NCBI RefSeq assembly: GCF_019649055.1
Contig: NW_026570526.1
Coordinates: 1 to 61,187 of the forward strand
Length of the DNA stretch: 61,187 bases
DNA from: Paramacrobiotus metropolitanus
Lineage: Eukaryota; Tardigrada; Eutardigrada; Parachela; Macrobiotidae
Reading direction: 5' to 3'
Part shown: one piece after another, positions 12,207 to 19,904 of the stretch
How positions within the stretch are numbered: position 1 is the stretch's first letter
How the letters are laid out: the number at the start of each line of letters is the position of its first letter
Notes under the pieces: generated by a model
Told to the model about the DNA's origin: nothing
The model's database searches: none
Seen by the model: the letters and a program-made list of their open reading frames with translations, nothing else
Made by a program: the position numbers and the translations under genes

Positions 12207-12245
12207 GTCAGCTAGTTCTCCTGACGGTTGTTCATTCGTCTCACT

Positions 12246-13703
12246 TTATACCTCGGTAACTTCCGTGCCCGCCGGAGGTTTCTCCTTGTTAACGTAGGAC
12301 ATCCGCAAGTTGAATTCACGCCGCTGTTGTTCCGGTATGAAGCTGGGCACGGTGTACCGTAAAGGTACGCCGCGTTCTGCGTTGGTCGTCTGGAGGGTGT
12401 TTTCCTCAACCATGGATGCGATTCGGTCAGTTATCTTATTGTTGATGATGTCATCAATGTTCCCCTTCTTGTCCATGTACATCACGTTATATACATGGGC
12501 AATTTGGACTAAAGTCGATCCACGGGGATTCCGGATGTATCCGATGCACCGTGCAATTCTGGTTGGCGTATCGCCCGCATTCCTTGCGCTGGCACTTTTG
12601 AGCGCTTTGATGGCATCTGGTGGAAGCAGCTCGGCCATCCGTCCCCATTGTCCGTGGACAGCTACCGCTAATCCAAAATCCAAGGTCCAGGCGACGATTT
12701 GCATCATGAGTTGATGCGTTAACCATGTTCCGGTATCACCTCCGGCTTGGATACTAGTTGACAGATCTCGCACCAGGGACTGATAAATATCCGTGCCATT
12801 AGTCTTGGCATTGTTGATGCTCCGTACGACTTCGACATGTACTCGGACGGTACGGATTATTGTATCGACCGGGTCGTCCTCCTGCTCGTCTGGGAGGCGC
12901 TGACGTACATCGTCTGGAGCCGGCCACTGTGTTTCGTCGGTGTCCGCTCCGTGCTGGAAGATTTCCTTCAAGTCGCCCTTAAATCCTTCGTAAGGATCGT
13001 CTTCTCCACTGTCGGAGATCGAATCTTTTGCCTCAATATCCGAGATCTGGTCGGATTCTTCATCTGATTGTTTCGATGTGGAAGGTTGAGAGTCTTGTGT
13101 CGACGTCGGCGGCTTGGACGACTTTTGTGGTCGTCCGGCCAATTGTTTTTTCAATCCATTTATTTCGCTAAGCGCCTCGTTGCGCTGTCTCGCTAAGCCG
13201 TCCAGTCGGGCAAGTCGGATTTCTTCGTCAATCACCGCCTGTGTGGTCGGTGTCGACGCTCCTGGTAGGCGCAGGGCTTGTTTCTGTGCTCGTATTCGTC
13301 TTTCCAGGTCAGCTGCAGAGTCAATATGTCGTCCCTCCTGTCGGGCTATTCTACAGAGCTCGGCAGTATAGTTCTCCGTGGACATGGGAAGTTGCGTGTA
13401 GCTCATCCTGAGCTTCACTGCCTGCTTCATGGCCTCTTCCTTCTGAATCCGCAGTTTTCCGATCTCCAGTGACGGTACTCGGCTAGTCGCCTGTTGGCCA
13501 GTCGAGGTCGACGGGGTTGGCTGGGACGTCGGCGTTACGACCTTTGTGGTCGGAGCCGGAAAGCCGGGGTCTTCTCCCAATCTCTGTGCCACCTGTTGGG
13601 CTACTGCTTCTTGGCAGATTTGGAGGCTCTCCTGTTGTCTAGCATGGAGTATGCTGTTAGCCTCATTCATACGGTTTTCGTGGTACGCCAGTTGGCCCAG
13701 CAA
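12246..13703 (-). CDS. Left-unit accessory protein c (coiled coil plus winged-helix-like domain)
   Basis: This is the longest intact frame of the left unit, about 485 residues, with no ATG exactly at the upstream limit. The N-terminal 200 residues are Gln/Glu/Arg-rich and look coiled-coil (IGKLRIQKEEAMKQAVKLRM, LERRIRAQKQALRLPG). A Ser/Asp/Glu-rich linker follows. The C-terminal about 190 residues align well with the right-unit protein at 27829-28695: TDIYQSLVRDL with RDMYQCLVCVL, YIRNPRGSTLVQIAHVYN with YLHNPRGSNLTDIARTLN, and ENTLQTTNAERG with EGTLETTNAHRA. The last block has the helix-turn-helix and wing pattern of winged-helix folds. It ends in TAA (12248-12246), after which the frame stays open into gene d. 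Confidence 0.7.
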   Translation of the reverse strand: MLGQLAYHENRMNEANSILHARQQESLQICQEAVAQQVAQRLGEDPGFPAPTTKVVTPTSQPTPSTSTGQQATSRVPSLEIGKLRIQKEEAMKQAVKLRMSYTQLPMSTENYTAELCRIARQEGRHIDSAADLERRIRAQKQALRLPGASTPTTQAVIDEEIRLARLDGLARQRNEALSEINGLKKQLAGRPQKSSKPPTSTQDSQPSTSKQSDEESDQISDIEAKDSISDSGEDDPYEGFKGDLKEIFQHGADTDETQWPAPDDVRQRLPDEQEDDPVDTIIRTVRVHVEVVRSINNAKTNGTDIYQSLVRDLSTSIQAGGDTGTWLTHQLMMQIVAWTLDFGLAVAVHGQWGRMAELLPPDAIKALKSASARNAGDTPTRIARCIGYIRNPRGSTLVQIAHVYNVMYMDKKGNIDDIINNKITDRIASMVEENTLQTTNAERGVPLRYTVPSFIPEQQRREFNLRMSYVNKEKPPAGTEVTEV

Positions 13704-14575
13704 TGTTTGCCGATATTGGGCCTGACTCGTCCATCTGTGAAGTCGTCAGCAGCGCTTGGTTCAGCGTCTCTATGTGAGAGCGAGCCGTTGTTGCTTGCTG
13801 GCACAAATAAGCGCCCTACCGGGTTGCGTTGATGCGGGTCGGTGCCTATAAGTAGGTCCCCCGCAGCTTTGGCTCCCGGCGCAAAAACTGCGTTCGGTAC
13901 GGTCCTGCCACATCTGACGCCCTATCGGGTGCGCTGCGGCCCTTACGGTTGAAAAGGGTGAAGGGGAACGACGGAGCAGCACTGTCTGGATCGAAAAACG
14001 ACCGGTAAGACCTGCTGTGGCGTCGTAGGTTTTCGTAGAACTTTCAAAAATTGGAGGTTTCCGAGTGTAGAACCTAACTTTAAAATTCAATACCTTTTGA
14101 ACATTTCATCCGATTTGCGTAAAACTAGCATTTTCGGATTTCCTGAGAAATTCTGCACTAGAAAAGTGCAACAGAACTCTCGAAAAATTTTTCCTTGATT
14201 TTTCCTAGATTTTCGGCGAAAAACAACCGCCATTTTGTCCAGCCGGAATTTTTCGAAAAAGTTGCGTGACGTCAGTGTGGTTACTTTCCATAAAATTTCG
14301 ACCAATCAGAACACGTGGGAAACTTCCCCGTGTTATAACCGTCGTAGTGACTCATATTGTTTTTTGAATTTTGCTCACGGCACGCTACTCGTGACGTAGA
14401 GCTTATCGCAAGACCATTTTGTAACTGACGTCACACTGGTCAGTAACGTAACATAGGGCCATAGGAAGCTAACGCTAAACCTGAGCTCTAGCGTACCTGA
14501 CCAGCACCGACCAGCGATCCAACCCAACGTTCCGGTCCGGACCAAGACCAAAGAAATTTTCTAAGTCCCAATACC
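13704..14575. promoter_or_regulatory. Divergent intergenic region, candidate bidirectional promoter
   Basis: This is about 870 bp between the head-to-head units. It contains CCCTACCGGGTT (13814-13825) and CCTATCGGGT (13921-13930), words also found three times near 34424-34494. It also holds two TGACGTCA palindromes (14267-14274, 14426-14433), ACCAATCAG (14301-14309, CCAAT-type), CACGTG (14312-14317) and TTATAA (14333-14338). It may hold the right unit's 5' LTR or promoter, but I could not match it convincingly to the 3' end. Confidence 0.5.
14267..14338 (+). promoter_or_regulatory. CRE / CCAAT / E-box / TATA-like cluster
   Basis: In order: TGACGTCA, ACCAATCAG, CACGTG and TTATAA within 72 bp, about 240 bp upstream of the Gag-like ATG. 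These are classic core and proximal promoter words for RNA polymerase II. Activity is inferred. Confidence 0.45.
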
Positions 14576-16126
14576 ATGGGCCAAACCGAAAGCGCCTTGG
14601 CCAAGGTGATGCCTTACACCAGCCATGAGCAACTCCAACGGAGATTGCTCAGTCCAATGGACAGGCGCCAGCCAAATGAATATGAAAAGCAGCTCGGGAA
14701 GAACTACGCCACGCGTGAGCCAACGGGACCTTACGGGTTCCGCAACGCCAAACAGGGCAGTTCTGACCCAGACGAGCCAAACTCGGCCGGCTCTACGAGT
14801 TCGGTCGAGGCCAAAGCCAGGCGGGACAAACAAATCCTGCCGGCCGACCTGGAAATCAGCGACGAAAGTCTGGATGCCACCCGGGACGACACATTCCTGG
14901 AGGCATCCGACGGGTTGTCCGAGGCCAACCAGCCTCAGGACAGCCAACCTGGCGCCGATAGGCCGGCCCAGGCCAACAGTGTCCCTCGGGACTTGGCACA
15001 ACAACCAACCATACCTGGCTCGGGCCAAGTCCAACTTGAGGCGCCAACGGCGGCCACAAGTGAGGACAAGACACGCACTGATAGACCAGGGCCAAACAAC
15101 TTGGCCCGGTCCAACCTTGACGTCCAGGATCTGACAACAAGTCCAACCCTACCGGGCTCGGACCAGATCCAACCCGAGGTACCAACGGTAGCCAAAGGTG
15201 GACGCAAGGCAAAGGGCCAAGCCAAAAAGGCTGGTCCAAAGGCACATGACCAGGGCCAACAGCCCGTGAGTCAGTCGCCAATCATGTTCGAGACCGATGG
15301 CTCAACACAAACAACGCTATCACCAACCAATGACGTCATCGGCGCGTCTGGCCAGTCCAAACCGGACCGAGAGCCAATTGTGGACCTGACCCAACCTAAC
15401 AGGGCCACAGCCAGGATGGACCTAAACCAGCCCACCTGGGACACGAACCGCGCCAACGTCAGTCCGTTAAAGCCGATCCAGGCAACCCGGCCCGAAGAAT
15501 TGGAAGAAGTCGACCAACTTCGGACCACAGTAAGGGACCTCACCAAACAGCTTGCGGACATAGCAGAGGCCGCCCTGGCATTCGAACGTTGGATGCAGGA
15601 CGAAATATCTAGACATAAAGACCTTGCGTCCAAATCGGACGCAGAGGCTAACCGCGTCTCGGCCATACTGGCCCAGACCCAACTTGAGCTGACTCAGCTC
15701 AAGTTGTCACCATGTCCCAATGCTGAGCGAGACCAGCTCAACAGGACAATCCACAGCCTAGAAATGGCAGTGGCGGGACTTGAAGCCTTGCTCACCTCTA
15801 CGAGGATTGAGCTGGCCAAAGCCAGGGATGACCTGACTGCGGCCCGGACCACCATTGACGAAACCGATTCTGAGGCGGACCGCCTTCAGAGGGAAAACGA
15901 GCGTCTCACCGACGACTTGTCCAACCTGCAGGACGAAATCAACCGCCTGCGGAACGGATACAATCTTCTTTATGAGAGCCACCAAAATCTCATGAAGACA
16001 ATCCAACAAGGGGGACTGTTGAGCCAAACGGTTCAACAGAAGGGCACAAAACGTGCAACTCCAGCAACAGATCGTTGCCCTCCAGAGCCAGCTCAAGACC
16101 GAATCAACCATTCGGGTCCAACTTGA
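14576..16126 (+). CDS. Gag-like protein, N-terminal part, coiled coil
   Basis: This 516-residue frame starts at an ATG in an ideal ACCATGG context. The N-terminus MGQTES fits the N-myristoylation rule (Gly2, Ser6), a feature of retroviral matrix proteins and unusual for Ty3/gypsy Gag. Residues about 40-300 are polar and Pro/Asp-rich with no recognised fold. From about 305 (EELEEVDQLRTTVRDLTKQL) to the end it is strongly heptad-like coiled coil (DRLQRENERLTDDLSNLQDE). I see no capsid motif and no CCHC zinc knuckle. The frame overlaps the next segment (from 16053), where coding potential moves to another frame. Confidence 0.65.
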   Translation: MGQTESALAKVMPYTSHEQLQRRLLSPMDRRQPNEYEKQLGKNYATREPTGPYGFRNAKQGSSDPDEPNSAGSTSSVEAKARRDKQILPADLEISDESLDATRDDTFLEASDGLSEANQPQDSQPGADRPAQANSVPRDLAQQPTIPGSGQVQLEAPTAATSEDKTRTDRPGPNNLARSNLDVQDLTTSPTLPGSDQIQPEVPTVAKGGRKAKGQAKKAGPKAHDQGQQPVSQSPIMFETDGSTQTTLSPTNDVIGASGQSKPDREPIVDLTQPNRATARMDLNQPTWDTNRANVSPLKPIQATRPEELEEVDQLRTTVRDLTKQLADIAEAALAFERWMQDEISRHKDLASKSDAEANRVSAILAQTQLELTQLKLSPCPNAERDQLNRTIHSLEMAVAGLEALLTSTRIELAKARDDLTAARTTIDETDSEADRLQRENERLTDDLSNLQDEINRLRNGYNLLYESHQNLMKTIQQGGLLSQTVQQKGTKRATPATDRCPPEPAQDRINHSGPT

Positions 16127-16979
16127 GCAGAACAGCGCCATTGGACATCAAAACTTCGTCCAATTGGAGCAGGCCTTCAACCAAGCCAAACAGGTGATCC
16201 AGGGCCAACATGACCGGATCATCATATTGGAGGCCAATAACGCCGGCCTGGTCAAAGACTACCAGGCGGCCACCAAACGTATAACGGAACTTAACGAGGA
16301 CCTGGAAAGGCTAAGCACGGAAAACGCCTGCTTGGACGCGGAAAAATCACACCACGTGGACTTAAACTCCGAGTTGTCCGCAGAACCACCGTCCTATCAT
16401 ACCTTTCCGGACTCGGATACACAACGTCGACAAGAAAAAGTCGACGAAGCTTTGCGGCAAGGCCAACGCTTTTACCGCGGGCCAGTGTATCACCAGCAGA
16501 ATTACCACGTGAACATGGCTGTGGAAGGACCATCGGTTGGAGATCCCCCAAAGGGGCCAATCATACCCACGCCTCCCAGCCCGGTGAACCAGGAATCATC
16601 CACGGCGACAGTAACGCTGCCGCCACCACCAGACCCAGTCACCACAACAGCCACTATTGGTCCAACGACAATAGTGACACCCGCAACGCAGACTCATCCG
16701 TCTACGTCAAGCGGGCCAGGCTTTGACCCAAGCCAGGCGATACCGAGCCACAGCTACTTTGGGTCAAGGCCATCGTATCCGTCCTTGTATCCGTCCATAT
16801 TCCCGAACATGGACTTCAACTTTAGTCCACACCCGGCCACAACCCAGGCTCACACCAGCGGCATGGATCCAAACCGGACCAACCCGCTGAGCCCAATGTT
16901 CGGGCCACCGGCCATGCAAGGACAGATGGGAGGCCAAAGTGGTACACCAACGGTGCAACAACCACTAGGAGGCAACTAA
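16053..16979 (+). CDS. Gag-like protein, middle part, coiled coil then Pro-rich
   Basis: This open frame continues the coiled coil without a gap in character (QLQQQIVALQSQLKTE, RITELNEDLERLSTENA), then becomes Pro/Thr/Ser-rich with potential late-domain-like PSYPSLYPS. There is no ATG at the junction, so it is either a product of recoding or separated from the first part by a frameshift mutation near 16060-16090. It ends at TAA 16977-16979, where coding character moves to a third frame. Confidence 0.55.
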   Translation: MQLQQQIVALQSQLKTESTIRVQLEQNSAIGHQNFVQLEQAFNQAKQVIQGQHDRIIILEANNAGLVKDYQAATKRITELNEDLERLSTENACLDAEKSHHVDLNSELSAEPPSYHTFPDSDTQRRQEKVDEALRQGQRFYRGPVYHQQNYHVNMAVEGPSVGDPPKGPIIPTPPSPVNQESSTATVTLPPPPDPVTTTATIGPTTIVTPATQTHPSTSSGPGFDPSQAIPSHSYFGSRPSYPSLYPSIFPNMDFNFSPHPATTQAHTSGMDPNRTNPLSPMFGPPAMQGQMGGQSGTPTVQQPLGGN

Positions 16980-17148
16980 GCCTATTTGGCCCTCCTGTCT
17001 CGGAGGCAACCAAACGGGCCAAGCCCAACCGCAGACGGGCCAGAATGCGCCCTCGGGCCAAAACATACCCCAACCACCAGGCGTACTGCCAACAGCGGCC
17101 ACGCCACCAGGACCTGCAGCCCTACCAGGCCTGGGCCAGAACGCACCC

Positions 17149-18126
17149 ATGCTGGTCCAACTCCCGAACGGAGCATACGGATGGATGGCGTCCAACGGGG
17201 CCATCCAGATTATACCGGGTCAGCCGATGTTGGCTCAACCCCAACAGGTGCCGCTGATACCACTACAGCAGCCAACACCTGTCCCGTCGCCACCGGCCAC
17301 CCCAACTCTCACATCCAGAGAGCAAATAAAGGAGATGGCCCAGGAGATGAGAAAAGCGAATGCTAAGGCTCAAGTCCGCACCGGATCCAGGTTTAGCGCC
17401 AAACCAGCGACTAAGCCACATGGCCCTAGAAGTGTGGCCATGCCAGGATGCGTAGAAGTCGCGCCTGGACCATCTGGCTCTAGAAGTAAGACCAGACCGA
17501 CAGTCGTCCAGCTGACGACCAAGTCGTTTCTCGGAGCCGCAGCTATTGCTAAAGCCAACCGATCACGTGGCAAAGCGAGACGTCGCACCACGAACATGAC
17601 GTACCCTAAATCGGCGTCAGACACATCCTCCGACAGTGCACCGGAAGGATGGTCCGTTAGAAGTACGGACAGTGAGGTCGGATCACTAGAAGAGTGGACA
17701 GTCGAACCTCTTGAGGCGTCAAGTCCCCGCACCTGCTGGCCCCAGACCGGTGAACGACCCCTCGGCACCACACCAACGGTGCGAACTATAAACAGTTCAC
17801 GGACCTTCCTGAACACCAAAACTATGTTTTCGACCCTACGGGTAGCGGAAACATCACCGCAGGAAGAGTCTGTCCAACAGGAGCTAGCAGCACCTAAGTA
17901 CGCTCCTGATGATCCAGGACCAGTGTCGCTAATCCCCATTGTACCGGTGATGCGGGAAGTGACAGTTGGCCTCGATGAAAATCGCAAACCGAAACCGTAT
18001 GAGCATGGACACACAAAGTCCAAATTGGACCAGTCCACACGCTCGCTATGCTGGACACTGGAGCGGAGACATCCCTCATCAGCCAGCAGATTTGCACCGC
18101 CAATATCATCAAAACGGAGCCATTAG
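17149..18126 (+). CDS. Gag-like protein, C-terminal Pro/Gln-rich and basic part
   Basis: The same frame is open and Gln/Pro/Gly-rich from about 16980 (QNAPSGQNIPQPPGVLPT), so the true segment begins before the first possible start. It contains an NGAYGWMASNGAIQIIPGQP stretch, then a basic helix (REQIKEMAQEMRKANAKAQV) and an Arg/Lys/Ser-rich region (RGKARRRTTN) that could bind RNA in place of a zinc knuckle. That role is inferred. The frame overlaps the protease frame, and the switch lies near 18040. Confidence 0.5.
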   Translation: MLVQLPNGAYGWMASNGAIQIIPGQPMLAQPQQVPLIPLQQPTPVPSPPATPTLTSREQIKEMAQEMRKANAKAQVRTGSRFSAKPATKPHGPRSVAMPGCVEVAPGPSGSRSKTRPTVVQLTTKSFLGAAAIAKANRSRGKARRRTTNMTYPKSASDTSSDSAPEGWSVRSTDSEVGSLEEWTVEPLEASSPRTCWPQTGERPLGTTPTVRTINSSRTFLNTKTMFSTLRVAETSPQEESVQQELAAPKYAPDDPGPVSLIPIVPVMREVTVGLDENRKPKPYEHGHTKSKLDQSTRSLCWTLERRHPSSASRFAPPISSKRSH

Positions 18127-18704
18127 GACGAAACACCGAAATCCTTGGTGTCGGCGGACAAACCGCCTTCGTGGTCTCCCATTGCTGCACCGTACCGGTG
18201 ACACTGCAGGGATACAAGAGCCACCACACGTTCTTCGTTCAACCGACGTTAACGGACGTGCACGTATTACTTAGCTGTGACTATCTTCACTCCAAGTTCA
18301 CTTTTATCCTCAAGCCAAACGAAGAAATCGTTTGGGACGCGGTAAAGTCTATCCCGATACCAGAGGCACCGGGACCCGATGATGAAGTGAGAGTCAATGG
18401 GCTTGATCACCCGAAAAGTTCTCCTTCTACCTGCTGGGAATGCCTGGACACCATTGAAGGCCTCATATGGGAGCTGCGCGTCCATTACGCAATCGAGCGC
18501 TACATGACCCAATTCCGTGCAGGCATACTCAAGCCAAACCACGGGATAGTAAGGACTATCCCGATACCAGAGGCCCGGTGCCTCTGGTATCGGCCGGTGC
18601 CCCGGCCAACGGCCGGTTCCTATCAAAGAACTTCAGGAGAAATTGGCTCAGCGATACCAAACCTGGTTAACGGGGATCAGAAATCTCCTCGAATACCGCG
18701 CTGA
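18048..18704 (+). CDS. Retroelement aspartic protease
   Basis: The catalytic motif LDTGAETSLIS is at the very start of this frame, followed by a flap-like GVGGQTAFV and the C-terminal hydrophobic motif HVLLSCDYL about 85 residues on, the usual spacing for a retropepsin of about 100 residues. It would cleave the Gag-Pol precursor in assembling particles. It lies in a different frame from the upstream Gag end (overlap 18048-18126), as in many Ty3/gypsy elements where frameshifting sets the Gag:Pol ratio. The last about 110 residues after the protease match nothing I know and span a duplicated segment and a hairpin (18561-18593). Confidence 0.8.
   Translation: MLDTGAETSLISQQICTANIIKTEPLGRNTEILGVGGQTAFVVSHCCTVPVTLQGYKSHHTFFVQPTLTDVHVLLSCDYLHSKFTFILKPNEEIVWDAVKSIPIPEAPGPDDEVRVNGLDHPKSSPSTCWECLDTIEGLIWELRVHYAIERYMTQFRAGILKPNHGIVRTIPIPEARCLWYRPVPRPTAGSYQRTSGEIGSAIPNLVNGDQKSPRIPR
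18309..18574 (+). repeat. Duplicated segment after protease
   Basis: A segment starting CTCAAGCCAAAC and ending TATCCCGATACCAGAGGC occurs at about 18309-18367 and again at about 18528-18574, roughly 220 bp apart. The second copy ends in the hairpin. Confidence 0.6.
18561..18593 (+). repeat. Perfect 14-bp hairpin
   Basis: CCGATACCAGAGGC and its exact inverse flank a 5-base loop (CCGGT). It sits between the protease and the next coding segment, where an RNA structure could affect translation or processing. Confidence 0.8.
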
Positions 18705-19797
18705 CCGACTCCTTGCCCTAGAAGAGGGGTGGCTTGAAGAAAAAGGCGCACCACTAACGTGGCCGCAGATAGCCGAACAATATGGACCATTCGCCCAAGA
18801 ACTGGACGACTTGGTCCAAGAAGGAGCTTTATGGGAGGACGAACGTCTAGCCCTAGTGTGGGAATACAGAGAGTACCACATGGAAGCTCCAAAAGCACTC
18901 CAAAAGATGTGCACGGATCTCTTCGACGATATCATAGCACTCCGAAGAAAAGTGGCCCAACATCCTAGCTTAACCGTCAGCATATGGCCAAAGTATGACT
19001 TGAGCCTGACCAACGTCAGGACCATACCGGAACCACTGCCAGAAGCAGCACCGCACATAGCGATAAGAGTGCGCTCCAATGATGGCCCACACCCAGAACA
19101 GGGAGGCCATCGAAGGGACACCAGCCAGAACGAGCAGGACCCTTCGTCAGAGGAAGTCCAACTGACTTGTCCTCTATGTGGAGACGGCGTTGAAGCGGTA
19201 ATACGGGCCATACAGACCCGTTCGGCTCAACGGTGGGCAGCAGGCCGACCAGCCTCGCCACTCCCTAACGGGAACCGTCCAACCACTATGGCGGAACCGG
19301 ACGAACCTGAGAAGCAGGAAATCGCAACCGGTTCGCCAGAGGTCCAAGAAGTGGATCTCATGACTGAACCGGCACCAACGGTGACCGGCGGGCCGCCAGC
19401 CTCTAACGAGGACGATGGCGAGCCAAAACAAGGGCAGGACGACAAACCCGCGTCTACCGACTCGGACGTCCAAAGCTCAAGTGACTCACCGGACACGGAC
19501 TCCGACAACCAATCGTCGGAAGAGTCAAGTGACGACGAAGAGGACACAAAAATTCTCCAACTCCGAGCCGAGGCACCGGTAATCCGCAAACTGCGGACCG
19601 AACGTCCAATTGACTGCCTTAAGGAAGAGAGAGAAGTCGTCTTCGTCCACCAGCGGTACACTTTACCAGCTTATTCAACTTGCTGGATTAAGGTCCGGTC
19701 CTATCGGACTATGGACCCGGGACGGCCAATCCACTTCAAATCGCTGAGACGACCTCACCGCCTGGTCTTACCGATCGAGGCGGAGGTCCAAACTTGA
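18643..19797 (+). CDS. Pol-region insert protein, acidic linker, unknown function
   Basis: This 384-residue frame lies between protease and reverse transcriptase, where ordinary Ty3/gypsy elements have only a short linker. It has a helical N-terminal part (WPQIAEQYGPFAQELDDLVQ), one CPLC pair around residue 175 (a lone CxxC, so no complete zinc site is visible), then a long Asp/Glu/Ser-rich stretch (SDSPDTDSDNQSSEESSDDE). The C-terminal part (VFVHQRYTLPAYSTCWIKV) resembles the beta-rich segment that precedes RT in gypsy-type Pol. It is probably part of a Pol polyprotein spread over frames. Function of the insert is unknown. Confidence 0.6.
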   Translation: MAQRYQTWLTGIRNLLEYRADRLLALEEGWLEEKGAPLTWPQIAEQYGPFAQELDDLVQEGALWEDERLALVWEYREYHMEAPKALQKMCTDLFDDIIALRRKVAQHPSLTVSIWPKYDLSLTNVRTIPEPLPEAAPHIAIRVRSNDGPHPEQGGHRRDTSQNEQDPSSEEVQLTCPLCGDGVEAVIRAIQTRSAQRWAAGRPASPLPNGNRPTTMAEPDEPEKQEIATGSPEVQEVDLMTEPAPTVTGGPPASNEDDGEPKQGQDDKPASTDSDVQSSSDSPDTDSDNQSSEESSDDEEDTKILQLRAEAPVIRKLRTERPIDCLKEEREVVFVHQRYTLPAYSTCWIKVRSYRTMDPGRPIHFKSLRRPHRLVLPIEAEVQT

Positions 19798-19904
19798 CAT
19801 GGCGAACATGCGTGGATTCAGGTCCAAAATAAGTCCCTGAGAGACCAAGTCCTCCGTAAAGGTGCAAGAATTGGCCACATGTACTACAGTGACATGTTTG
19901 TTGT

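Larger units (their letters stand above)
5150..13703 (-). mobile_element. Left giant-retroelement unit: accessory block only
   Basis: The unit reads right to left. Its minus-strand coding segments at 13703-12246, 12206-10984, 10713-9814, 9567-8996 and 8950-8435 match, in the same order, right-unit segments at about 27829-28695, 28717-30245, 30436-31127, 31269-31880 and 31877-32368. A non-coding tail follows (8434-5150). No gag, protease or polymerase is present, so the unit is 5'-truncated or was never autonomous. Its composition and short-motif set (GGTCGG on the plus strand) differ from the right unit, whose favourite words are GGCCAA and GTCCAA. This argues for separate lineages rather than a recent duplication. 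No LTR could be delimited. Confidence 0.65.

Noticed and set aside
14087-14305. Minus-strand frame between the two units
   Set aside because: A short frame in the promoter-like spacer with no domain, no homologue in the other unit and no continuation.
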